Shown here: positions 7,117 to 13,249 of the stretch, piece by piece
How the letters are laid out: the number at the start of each line of letters is the position of its first letter
Position numbering within the stretch: the stretch's first letter is position 1
DNA from: CAZIWJ01 sp964542855
GTDB lineage: Bacteria; Bacteroidota; Bacteroidia; Cytophagales; Cyclobacteriaceae
DNA: 13,249 nt
Assembly (NCBI GenBank): GCA_964542855.1
Contig: CAZIWJ010000078.1
Coordinates: forward strand, 1 to 13,249
Reading direction: 5' to 3'
Notes under the pieces: model-generated
The model's input: only the letters and a program-made list of their open reading frames with translations
The model's database searches: none
What the model was told of the DNA's origin: nothing
Program-made: the position numbers and the translations under genes

Positions 7117-7839
7117 CTAATCATTACTTTCCTCTGTTATCGCTTCACTTTCATCTCCGAAATCACCAAAACGGTCGTAAACATCAATATCGAAGCGTTT
7201 GGCCGAAACAATTCGCTTTACCGAAATTAATTGCTCGAAGTGTACCGGCTCTTCCATTTCCTCCTCTTCAGCGTGTGGAGCTGCTGCAGGTAAATAAAAG
7301 TTATCGTAAAATGTGGTAATGATAATATCCTGCTCCTCGTTCCGGTACCCGCTGAAAAAAGGTAGAATACTTAACGTACCCTGGTTTAGCAAATCGGTAA
7401 TCGATTGAGGATAACCAATATACACCTTGCCGTTTTCTAGCGTAAAGCATAACTGCTGCGGGTTCAATGTGGCTTCCAGCACCAGCTTGTCCAGCCCGGT
7501 ACCGTGCAGGCGGATCGATTCAATCATGGCTTTCTCGCGCGATAAGAATAAATTGGGAAGGTAGGCCAACACTACCCCGATGGTTAATGATAATACTGCC
7601 GTTCCGGTGTAGGGAAACGGACGGTACTGCAGGTAAAGTGCCAGTTGCCGGGCATTAAGAACGGGTTTTAAAAACAGGGCCAGCACGTAGGCCGCTACCA
7701 GGAAAAAAGTAGCCGCAATAACCGACTCGAACAGCAGGCGCTGCTTATCGAGCAACCGGTACCGGTATTTAAAGAAGTAAGATCGGGTGAGAAAGAAATA
7801 TCCCGCAACTAGCGGAAGCAACAGTAAATTCCAGGGCAT
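7117..7839 (-). CDS. Unrecognised membrane protein with C-terminal soluble domain
   Basis: A 240-residue protein. There are hydrophobic helices at about 3-18, 38-60 and 78-98, then a soluble part. The segment 116-182 has an alternating beta pattern (LVLEATLNPQQLCFTLENGKVYIG, then SILPFFSGYRNEEQDIIITTFYDNFY) that suggests a small beta-barrel domain on the cytoplasmic side. It then continues into an acidic linker (AEEEEMEEP, 190-198) and an acidic C-terminus. By position it resembles other proteins made of three helices plus a beta domain, but I cannot name a family. Its ATG lies 18 bases downstream of the stop of the 51-residue basic protein, so the two are probably one transcript. It is convergent with the TSUP gene, with 139 bases between. 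Confidence 0.7.
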   Translation of the reverse strand: MPWNLLLLPLVAGYFFLTRSYFFKYRYRLLDKQRLLFESVIAATFFLVAAYVLALFLKPVLNARQLALYLQYRPFPYTGTAVLSLTIGVVLAYLPNLFLSREKAMIESIRLHGTGLDKLVLEATLNPQQLCFTLENGKVYIGYPQSITDLLNQGTLSILPFFSGYRNEEQDIIITTFYDNFYLPAAAPHAEEEEMEEPVHFEQLISVKRIVSAKRFDIDVYDRFGDFGDESEAITEESND

Positions 7840-7857
7840 GGAATACGTGGAGGGTTA

Positions 7858-8013
7858 TCAGGCACTTTGCCTGCGCAGGTTTTTAACCAGTTTCGAGCCG
7901 CGGGCTTTCTTCAGGTCGCGGGCAATATTAGGATGCTGCAAAATGTCACGGGTTTTCGCGCCAAAGCCTTTGGAAGTGATTTCTATCGATATGGTTTTCT
8001 TCTCTTTGTTCAT
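7858..8013 (-). CDS. Small basic protein, 51 residues
   Basis: Starts MNKEKKTISIEITSKGFGAK and ends KLVKNLRRQSA, with stop TGA at 7858-7860 followed at once by a second stop. About 27 percent of residues are Lys or Arg. It looks like one beta strand (TISIEIT) followed by helices (TRDILQHPNIARDLKKA), with no membrane segment. ATG at 8019 (MLMNKE) is an alternative start. It sits directly upstream of the three-helix membrane protein on the same strand, 18 bases apart. The coding appearance (charged, regular, no rare-looking codon runs) and the tight spacing support a real gene. Family unknown; a nucleic-acid-binding or small regulatory role would be a guess. Confidence 0.6.
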   Translation of the reverse strand: MNKEKKTISIEITSKGFGAKTRDILQHPNIARDLKKARGSKLVKNLRRQSA

Positions 8014-8325
8014 GAGCATTTCAATTATACCTAAATTAACGATTTTTTTATATGAAATGTTAACCTACCGGGATTTTTTAAACGGGTTGCCCTTGAAATG
8101 CTTTAATGCAGGCAAAACACCGAAAGGTAAACACGAGGGGTGTAAAAAAGCCGCCCGGAACGTATAAAATTGCAGTTTTTGCACAGTTACAGGGGGTTGT
8201 GAAACTGGCATGTGAGAATTTATTATTGCATATTCAACGAAGGAAGAATAAATTAAAACTTATTGTCTACCTGTTCAGTAAAAAGTACCCGATTATATTA
8301 CCCTGCCACCTGTAATCCGCTGCTG
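8014..8325. other. Divergent intergenic region before the five-gene cassette
   Basis: About 310 bases separate the minus-strand small gene from the + strand cassette. A candidate promoter for the cassette is GTTG (8196-8199) and TATTATTG (8221-8228), 21 bases apart, the second matching TAnnTTTG at seven of eight positions. For the minus strand, TAATTTAG just before the small gene also matches at seven of eight. A 36-codon ORF at 8057-8167 is open but has no support. The leader of the cassette before ATG 8326 would be about 90 bases. Confidence 0.4.
8196..8228 (+). promoter_or_regulatory. Candidate promoter of the five-gene cassette
   Basis: GTTG at 8196-8199 and TATTATTG at 8221-8228 resemble the Bacteroidetes -33 (TTTG) and -7 (TAnnTTTG) elements with one mismatch each. 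The spacing of 21 is slightly longer than the usual 19 or so. It is the best match upstream of the cassette but would occur by chance fairly often. Confidence 0.25.
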
Positions 8326-8859
8326 ATGCCTGTTCCCGAAACTTCCCTCGATATAAAAAAAGCCAAAGCGCTTTTTCCCCAGCCTAATAATAATCCCACA
8401 CCCAGCAATACTTACATTCTGAGGGAAGACTACGCGTACGTCTGGGAGAAAGATGGTGAATACCACCGCATTGTGGTGCTGAAGGGCTTTGTTTACGACG
8501 GCACCAGCGTGCCCCGGTTCGCCTGGACCATCAGTGGCATTACTCCCGACGGACCGGAACGCGCGGCCAGCCTTGTTCACGATGCCCTTTACGTGCTGAA
8601 AGGAAACCTCGATCAGCCCGGCAACATCATTGCCGAACAGTACACCTGGAACCCGGAACAGGAAGGCTGGGAAGATGCCCGCGATTATCGCTGGACGCGC
8701 AAGGAAGCCGACCGCCTCTTCGGCCGCATGCTGCGCGAAATCGGGGTACCCAAAATCAGGCGCCGGCTGGCCTTCCTGGCGGTTCACCTGCTCGGCTGGA
8801 CCCGGTGGCGTAAAGGCGATACCCGAATGGAATACCGTTTACGGCCAACCGACGCCTAA
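8326..8859 (+). CDS. DUF1353 family protein, first gene of the cassette
   Basis: A 177-residue soluble protein of the DUF1353 family, known from phages, prophages and scattered bacterial genomes. The family core is visible: FVYDGTSVPRFAW (55-67), then HDALYVLKG (85-93) after a helix, and RKEADRLFGRMLREIGV (125-141). The conserved His-Asp pair (H85, D86) and D129 could form a polar or metal site, but no activity is established to my knowledge. A 40-residue insert (NLDQPGNIIAEQYTWNPE and following) separates the core motifs, which is longer than in short phage members. ATG 8326 is chosen because the upstream in-frame TTG (8263) adds a segment unlike the family. The amidase gene starts 12 bases after the stop, which suggests one transcript. 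Confidence 0.8.
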   Translation: MPVPETSLDIKKAKALFPQPNNNPTPSNTYILREDYAYVWEKDGEYHRIVVLKGFVYDGTSVPRFAWTISGITPDGPERAASLVHDALYVLKGNLDQPGNIIAEQYTWNPEQEGWEDARDYRWTRKEADRLFGRMLREIGVPKIRRRLAFLAVHLLGWTRWRKGDTRMEYRLRPTDA

Positions 8860-8871
8860 TCTGGTCTTACC

Positions 8872-10227
8872 ATGGAAACTATCCCTATCGGCCCCCTGCT
8901 TATTAACCTTTCTGCCCTGCTTGGGGCCAGCCTGCTGGTTGAACGGTTCCTGAAAATTTTGGGGGAAATCATTGATCGGCTGGTTATTCACCAGTTGAAT
9001 AATCTCCACAACCAACGGCAAAGCATAAACCGCAAACTGCAATTCCTGGCTTTTGCCGGAAAAGAAGAGGAAGCTGCCACCCGGAAAGGGGAAGATAATG
9101 ATCCCAGGGAAATTCCTTTCAACCCCAACCTGCCCGATTACCAAAAACGCGATTCCCACTTCCGGGTGCAGGAAATTAAACGCCTTGATAACACGGAAAG
9201 CAACCGGCAACGCTTTACTATTATCAGGCAACAAAATGAAGTAAGGCGCGATTTCTGGATGCAGCTCTTCGGTACCCTCATTGCCGTGCTGGCCTGCCGT
9301 TACCTGGGGTTTTCCGTCTGGTCGTTCGTTACCTACGCTGGCCTCAACGGCAGTACTCCGCTTAACGACATTCCCACCACCTTTATGGATTTTCTCATTA
9401 CCGGGATTATCATTGGCTCGGGCAGCAAACCCATTAATTTCCTGATGAACTTCCTGCTGAACCGGAAGGTAGAAGAAGTGCAGGCAGCGGCAGCGGCAGA
9501 AGACGAGCCAACCTCCGCCTCCTCAACAACCGCATCAGCCCTGCTCACCGCAATTAATAACCCGGTGGTGCAAAAGGAACGGCAGCTATCTATTGAAGAA
9601 CGGGTGGGCCTGGTTTACGATGGCGGCAACCGCCCCGAACGGCTGGAAGATAACCACAGGTTTTCGGTCGATAAGGTGGAACTCTTTATTTACCACCATA
9701 CTACCCTTCATTCTGAAGCTACTTTTCAGGACCTGGTGAGGGTGTTCGACGACCGGGGCTGGCTTACCGGTTACAACTGCGTGGTTTTCCACGATGGCTC
9801 CATCCGGGTGTTGTGCCGCTGGGACCGCTTCGGCAACCACGCCCGCCCCTACAATTCCAAATCGCTCGGGCTGGCCTTCCAGGGTAATTTTGAAACCAAT
9901 CCTAACGTACCCTTTTCCAACAGTAACGGCAGCCTGGGCCTGCTCGCCCCTACCGATGCCCAGCTGGAAGCCGGTGCAAGGGTAATGGCGCTGTGGCTGC
10001 ACCTCTGGAACCAAACGCCCTCGTTTCCCGACAAAATACCACCTAACGGGCTACCCCGGGGCATTATTCCCCATAACCTGTTTGCCGCTAAGGCCTGTCC
10101 GGGAAATAATTTTCCGCATACCGATTTCCAGCAGCACATCAGAAGATACTACAACGCCTGGATCATCGATTCGGCTTTTTCTAAAAGTTTGCAGGCGTTT
10201 AAAAACAAACCGCGGGTCATGCCCTAA
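8872..10227 (+). CDS. Membrane-anchored N-acetylmuramoyl-L-alanine amidase (Amidase_2)
   Basis: A 451-residue two-part protein. Residues 1-200 form a membrane domain: a helix at about 6-28 ending in LVERFLKIL, a highly charged loop (31-125), helices at about 130-155 and 170-196 with the motif ITGIIIGSGSKPINF. A linker (201-235, AAAAAEDEPTSASSTTAS) leads to an Amidase_2/PGRP-like domain (about 240-435). The zinc ligands expected for the T7 lysozyme group are present: H275 (IYHHTT), H401 (IIPHN) and C409 (AKACPG), with Y301 (GYNC) and K407 at the catalytic positions, so it should cleave the amide bond between MurNAc and L-Ala. By the positive-inside rule the amidase would face the cytoplasm, which is odd. 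Its membrane domain resembles the next gene product. The stop overlaps the next ATG (TAATG). Confidence 0.85.
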   Translation: METIPIGPLLINLSALLGASLLVERFLKILGEIIDRLVIHQLNNLHNQRQSINRKLQFLAFAGKEEEAATRKGEDNDPREIPFNPNLPDYQKRDSHFRVQEIKRLDNTESNRQRFTIIRQQNEVRRDFWMQLFGTLIAVLACRYLGFSVWSFVTYAGLNGSTPLNDIPTTFMDFLITGIIIGSGSKPINFLMNFLLNRKVEEVQAAAAAEDEPTSASSTTASALLTAINNPVVQKERQLSIEERVGLVYDGGNRPERLEDNHRFSVDKVELFIYHHTTLHSEATFQDLVRVFDDRGWLTGYNCVVFHDGSIRVLCRWDRFGNHARPYNSKSLGLAFQGNFETNPNVPFSNSNGSLGLLAPTDAQLEAGARVMALWLHLWNQTPSFPDKIPPNGLPRGIIPHNLFAAKACPGNNFPHTDFQQHIRRYYNAWIIDSAFSKSLQAFKNKPRVMP

Positions 10228-10943
10228 TGCTTATGATAAGTGTATTCTTCTCCTTATTTGTTCTTCCCTGGCTGCAGGAGGCTCCCCAACTGGTGGAAAT
10301 AGAAAATTCCGCCGGGGCAATATCGCGCTTTACCTACCTGCTCTTCCTCTACCTTATCGTGGCCCTGTTCATTGAACGGCTCATGGAAGTGCTGGTGAGT
10401 ATGGTGAAGTACATCGATTTGAAATACAACTGGCACCGGCACTGGAACCGGCAGGCCTGGAAAGTTCGCGACCGGCTCGACCGCCTCTACGGCCTGCAGG
10501 GCGAACGGGCACAAGAAAAGAAAAAGATGCTCGACTGGATTTTGTGGAGGTTCGTTACTGAACCCAACCGGCCCGGTAAGGCGCGCATCGTTTCTGCCGA
10601 AACCATCCGCTTCAATGCCTATCGCCTGGGCAGCCGGGTTACGGCCTTTATTATATCCCTGGGCTTTGCCACCTGGTTGTATTATAATCTTACGATCGAT
10701 TGTAGTACGTTTAACTGCAATGATTTAAATACGGCTACGCTCGCCAGTGGCCGGAACGTGCTGCGGATCGATCTGGTTGCCCTGTTTAATATCGTGGGCG
10801 ACCTGAATGTATCTAATAATCAGCCCTGGCTGAACATTCTTATTACAGCGGCCCTGCTATCTGCCGGATCAGAACCCCTGCACCAGGCCATCCGGGGCAT
10901 TGAAAAGATTGGTGAATCCCGTAAAAAGAAACAGCATGGGTAG
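10227..10943 (+). CDS. Membrane protein related to the amidase's membrane domain
   Basis: A 238-residue protein without a catalytic domain. It has an N-terminal hydrophobic stretch (1-15, possible signal or anchor), a helix at about 35-58 ending FIERLMEVL, a very basic loop (66-120, with HRHWNRQAWKVRDRLDRL), a helix at 134-153, a Cys-containing loop (CSTFNC), and a helix at about 200-218 with ITAALLSAGSEPLHQAIRG. The three pieces line up with the amidase: LVERFLKIL/FIERLMEVL, VRRDFW..LFGTLIAV/IRFNAYRLGSRVTAFI, and ITGIIIGSGSKPIN/ITAALLSAGSEPLH. It is therefore a paralogue of that membrane domain, and may form a mixed complex with it. The final residues are strongly basic (SRKKKQHG), predicting a cytoplasmic C-terminus. 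It overlaps the amidase stop by one base and the next gene by eight. ATG at 10233 is an alternative start. Confidence 0.75.
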   Translation: MLMISVFFSLFVLPWLQEAPQLVEIENSAGAISRFTYLLFLYLIVALFIERLMEVLVSMVKYIDLKYNWHRHWNRQAWKVRDRLDRLYGLQGERAQEKKKMLDWILWRFVTEPNRPGKARIVSAETIRFNAYRLGSRVTAFIISLGFATWLYYNLTIDCSTFNCNDLNTATLASGRNVLRIDLVALFNIVGDLNVSNNQPWLNILITAALLSAGSEPLHQAIRGIEKIGESRKKKQHG

Positions 10944-11391
10944 CTTTAACGCCTTCTTCCAGCAGTATAACGACTACCTGCTCATTGGGGTGGTGGCCCT
11001 CGGTTTGCTGATCCTGTTCCTGCGCGATTTTGAACTCAATTCTTTAACCTCCTGGCTGGTGCTGCTGGGCTTCCTCGGGCTGGGCTATACCCTTTACCGC
11101 CTTATTGCCGGCAGAAGGGAATTGTTAAAGCAGTTTGAACAGCGGGAGAAAAAGCTGAATAAGCTGGAACAGGAATACGAAAAGCTAAAGGCAGAACGGC
11201 AAATTTCGGAAGAACGGTACCGGGGTGCCAGGGCCGAACTGGAAGCAGCCCGGAAAGATTTTGCCCGGAGCATCATTACCGCGGAAGAAAAACTGCAGAA
11301 AGCCTTATTGCAAAACGAAGAGGAAGTTAATAATATGACCGGGGAAGACCTGATGAACTGGACCCGCAACCAACTCGAAAATCAGCCATGA
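10936..11391 (+). CDS. Two-helix membrane protein with long coiled coil
   Basis: A 151-residue protein. Two membrane helices (about 14-29 and 38-56, separated by RDFELNSLT) are followed by a charged helix from about 60 to 130 with heptad-like spacing (RELLKQFEQREKKLNKLEQE and onward) and a polar end (NNMTGEDLMNWTRNQ). Basic residues after helix 2 (RLIAGRR) predict a cytoplasmic coiled coil. The outline of membrane helix plus coiled coil recalls inner-membrane spanins, but spanins have one helix and a periplasmic coil, so homology is not claimed. ATG 10936 is chosen over an upstream TTG at 10900; it overlaps the previous gene by eight bases. The stop overlaps the next ATG (ATGA). Confidence 0.7.
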   Translation: MGSFNAFFQQYNDYLLIGVVALGLLILFLRDFELNSLTSWLVLLGFLGLGYTLYRLIAGRRELLKQFEQREKKLNKLEQEYEKLKAERQISEERYRGARAELEAARKDFARSIITAEEKLQKALLQNEEEVNNMTGEDLMNWTRNQLENQP

Positions 11392-11957
11392 AGGTATTAC
11401 CACTCAGCCTGTTTGTATTGTTTATCCTGCTTGGCCCGGCGCAAGCCCAAACTACACTTACTATTGAAGGAAAAACCATTGCCGGGGGTTTGGAAGAGGC
11501 CGGGATGTGGCTGTTCCGGGGTGAAGAAGATACCGTAATCGCCCTCCGAAGCAGCACCTACCGACAGGTTATGCTTCAAACGAAAAACCAGGAAGATTCC
11601 ATTCAATATTACCGCCGGTTACTCGCAGCCCGCGACTCCCTGCTGGCCCGCTACGCTACTTACCAGCAACGGGCCGACTCGCTGGTTGCCGTGCAAAATC
11701 AACTGCTTACCACTGCCGATACGTTATTCCTTGGCTACCGCGGGTTGTATAACGACCTGAAACGGGTGCAAACCCGCACCAACTTTAACCTCACCGGGGG
11801 CATCGGGCTTAACTTTACCGGTAACGATAACTATGCCTTCCGGCCTTACGCTACGGTGGGTGCCCGCTTCTTTCGTTACCAGGTAAACACCCACCTGCAA
11901 TTAGACGGGCAGCAATTTGGCTTCGGGCTCAACTACTGGTTTTTTAAACCGAAGTAA
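11388..11957 (+). CDS. Secreted protein with helical middle and C-terminal beta domain
   Basis: A 189-residue exported protein, last gene of the cassette. Residues 1-20 are a clear Sec signal peptide (KVLPLSLFVLFILLGPAQA, cleavage after AQA). A short beta region (TTLTIEGKTIAGGLEEA) is followed by a long helix, 55-125, with many Leu, Arg and Ser (YYRRLLAARDSLLARYATYQ). The C-terminal 60 residues have four amphipathic strands (FNLTGGIGLNF, FRPYATVGARFF, YQVNTHLQL, FGFGLNYWFF) ending in aromatic residues, like an outer-membrane beta sheet, though too small for a barrel alone. It may oligomerise in, or attach to, the outer membrane. No lipobox cysteine. Family unknown. The stop is three bases from the convergent porin stop. 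Confidence 0.7.
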   Translation: MKVLPLSLFVLFILLGPAQAQTTLTIEGKTIAGGLEEAGMWLFRGEEDTVIALRSSTYRQVMLQTKNQEDSIQYYRRLLAARDSLLARYATYQQRADSLVAVQNQLLTTADTLFLGYRGLYNDLKRVQTRTNFNLTGGIGLNFTGNDNYAFRPYATVGARFFRYQVNTHLQLDGQQFGFGLNYWFFKPK

Positions 11958-11960
11958 GGT

Positions 11961-13249
11961 TTACAGCAGCGGCAACGAACCCTGGATCAGCAAACCGAAG
12001 GCAAGTGAATTTTTAAGCTCCGCCCGCGTAGAGGGATTAACGATGTACTGCACATCCGGCTGAACCAGTAGCCAGGAACCGACCGACATGGCGTAAGTTA
12101 GTTCTACTACCGTTTCGGAAATTTCAGAGGAGCTTGCCTGTAGTTCCCGGAACGCCCGACCGTTAAACCCGGACGAAAAAGCCAGTCCCAGGCTATGGTT
12201 CGAACGCACAAAAGGATTAGAAATAACCATTCCTCCCGATAGCGCCGATCCAAAGCGGTTAAAATCATCGTTGGCTACCCCGTAGCGGGCAAATAAGGCC
12301 ACATAATCTGCTTCAGTACCGAGTGAAAAATATTGCTGCATACCGATGTAAGCCCCGGTATTTCCGAAACGAAGATCAGTTGAATCGTTAATTGGGCGAA
12401 ACCGGTTTATATAGTACCACCAGCCAATGTTTACTTTATCGGCCGAAGGAAACTCGTATTCACGCCCTACTTTTCTTCTGCGGGTAACGGTAGCCCGTTC
12501 CAGTTGATATCTTGCCTCTTCATCTTCTTGCCCACTGTTATAAATTGATAGTTCGGAAGCAACTAACACCCCATCATCGTAAGAAAGGCTAATTTCGTTA
12601 CTTTTCAGGTTACCAGGATCGCCGGGCACCCCATCGAGCAGGGCAAAACGGTAGCGAATATGTTCACCAATAACTGTAGCCAGCCTGATACCAAAAGAGG
12701 AGATGGGAAAAATAGCAGGGCCATTTTTCCCACTCTGGGCGTATTCTGCCCCGATGCCAAACGAACTGTTTATAAACAGGGTTCCCGGTTTTAGTACATC
12801 AAATTCTGAGTTTAGGTCGTAAAGCCCAACTAAAACCGACAGCCGGTCATTGAATAAATTGTACTGGCTCCAGCACTCGAACAGCCGCCAGGTTTGGGTA
12901 GCTTCAATGTTACTGGCCACCTGGAAGTCACCCATCAGGGCTGTTGCCCTGCCTCCATGGTTTCCAAGTCCATAGGCAAACAGGGTGAACTGGTTCGACA
13001 TGTTAAAAATTTGATCCAGACTAATTTTGGCCGTTACGTCGGCATTATCCATGTAAACGAAACCGGTTTTCAGTCCGCCGGAAGCATTATACCAGGGCAG
13101 CGCGGTGTAAACCAGTTCGACTTCAATGGCCCTAACTGTAGAATCTGCCTGTCCGTAAGCAGGTATTCCGGCGCTGGAACAAGAAAGAACAAATAGGAAA
13201 AGTAGCCATAAAATCGGTATCCTGGAAGGGTAGTAATGAATAGCCGGAT
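11961..13249 (-). CDS. OprB-type carbohydrate-selective porin (5' end beyond window)
   Basis: An outer-membrane porin of the OprB family, partial at the N-terminus. The frame is open to the window edge, 65 codons past the ATG at 13052 with no other ATG, GTG or TTG in frame. The extra part encodes a signal peptide (IPILWLLFLFVLSCSSAGI, then AYGQADS) and the usual mature start (ELVYTALPWYNASGGLKTG), so the ATG at 13052 is internal. Family features are LMGDFQVASNIEA, the WSQYNLFNDRLSVLVGLYDL stretch, FINSSFGIGAEYAQSG, and many amphipathic strands with aromatic girdles. Relatives let sugars through the outer membrane; the substrate here is not readable. It is convergent with the cassette, three bases apart, without a visible terminator. 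Confidence 0.88.
   Translation of the reverse strand, partial: PAIHYYPSRIPILWLLFLFVLSCSSAGIPAYGQADSTVRAIEVELVYTALPWYNASGGLKTGFVYMDNADVTAKISLDQIFNMSNQFTLFAYGLGNHGGRATALMGDFQVASNIEATQTWRLFECWSQYNLFNDRLSVLVGLYDLNSEFDVLKPGTLFINSSFGIGAEYAQSGKNGPAIFPISSFGIRLATVIGEHIRYRFALLDGVPGDPGNLKSNEISLSYDDGVLVASELSIYNSGQEDEEARYQLERATVTRRRKVGREYEFPSADKVNIGWWYYINRFRPINDSTDLRFGNTGAYIGMQQYFSLGTEADYVALFARYGVANDDFNRFGSALSGGMVISNPFVRSNHSLGLAFSSGFNGRAFRELQASSSEISETVVELTYAMSVGSWLLVQPDVQYIVNPSTRAELKNSLAFGLLIQGSLPLL

Noticed and set aside
8057..8167. A 36-residue ORF (MLTYRDFLNGL...) in the divergent intergenic region
   Set aside because: It is short, with no tight neighbour or recognisable family, and lies in the likely leader or promoter region. 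It is left as unproven.
8263..8325. TTG start giving a 198-residue DUF1353 protein
   Set aside because: The added residues (STCSVKSTRLYYPATCNP) do not look like part of the family and ATG 8326 is available.
8293..8787. Long minus-strand frames opposite the DUF1353 and amidase genes (also 8839-9234 and 9586-10014)
   Set aside because: They are antisense to genes with clear protein families; G+C-rich codons leave few stops on the other strand.
10900..10935. TTG start for the coiled-coil protein
   Set aside because: It would overlap the previous gene by 44 bases and add a basic segment read from the tail of that gene; ATG 10936 is simpler.
1..13249. CRISPR arrays, insertion sequences, rRNA or replication origin
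   Set aside because: No regularly spaced repeats, transposase motifs, terminal inverted repeats or rRNA sequence were seen; the only mobile-element gene is the integrase.

Overview
The window looks like a chromosomal segment of a Bacteroidota bacterium, most likely of the Cytophagales type. The reasons are a Bacteroidetes-style tyrosine recombinase, a tRNA-Ser gene that does not encode its 3' CCA, start codons without Shine-Dalgarno sequences, TAnnTTTG-like promoter elements, and the OprB-type porin, TSUP and SSS transporter variants. The assembly is draft: there are two 100-N gaps. The second gap has the same 55 bases on both sides and is almost certainly an artefact of overlapping contig ends.

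Layout. (1) 1-1512: the edge of a probable integrative element, with a complete tyrosine integrase reading leftwards, three GTGAAACA repeats just before it, a hairpin terminator and tRNA-Ser(UGA). The element would extend left, out of the window. (2) 1585-3017: a two-gene unit of a YihY/BrkB membrane protein and a YbgC/FadM-type hotdog thioesterase, with a 4-base ATGA overlap. (3) 3018-3444: an intergenic stretch holding gap 1. (4) 3445-5675: a SpoIIAA/STAS-like cytoplasmic protein convergent with an SSS-family sodium/solute symporter; their stop codons overlap. The symporter frame continues 26 codons upstream of its first usable start. (5) 5676-6161: an intergenic stretch with the false gap and a doubtful 44-residue ORF. 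(6) 6162-6977: a TSUP (TauE/SafE) anion exporter. (7) 7117-8013: an unrecognised three-helix membrane protein with a soluble domain, plus a 51-residue basic protein just upstream.

(8) 8326-11957 is the most interesting part: five genes on the + strand, four of whose junctions are tight and three of which overlap. They encode a DUF1353 protein (a family common in phages), a membrane-anchored Amidase_2 peptidoglycan amidase with all expected catalytic residues, a second membrane protein that shares the amidase's membrane domain, a two-helix membrane protein with a long coiled coil, and a secreted protein with a helical middle and a C-terminal beta domain that may sit in the outer membrane. Together they could touch inner membrane, cell wall and outer membrane. 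I read this as a domesticated lysis-like or envelope-remodelling cassette; its function is not known to me. (9) 11961 to the window end: an OprB-type outer-membrane porin, convergent with the cassette, whose start lies beyond the window.

No rRNA, CRISPR array, insertion sequence or origin of replication was seen.
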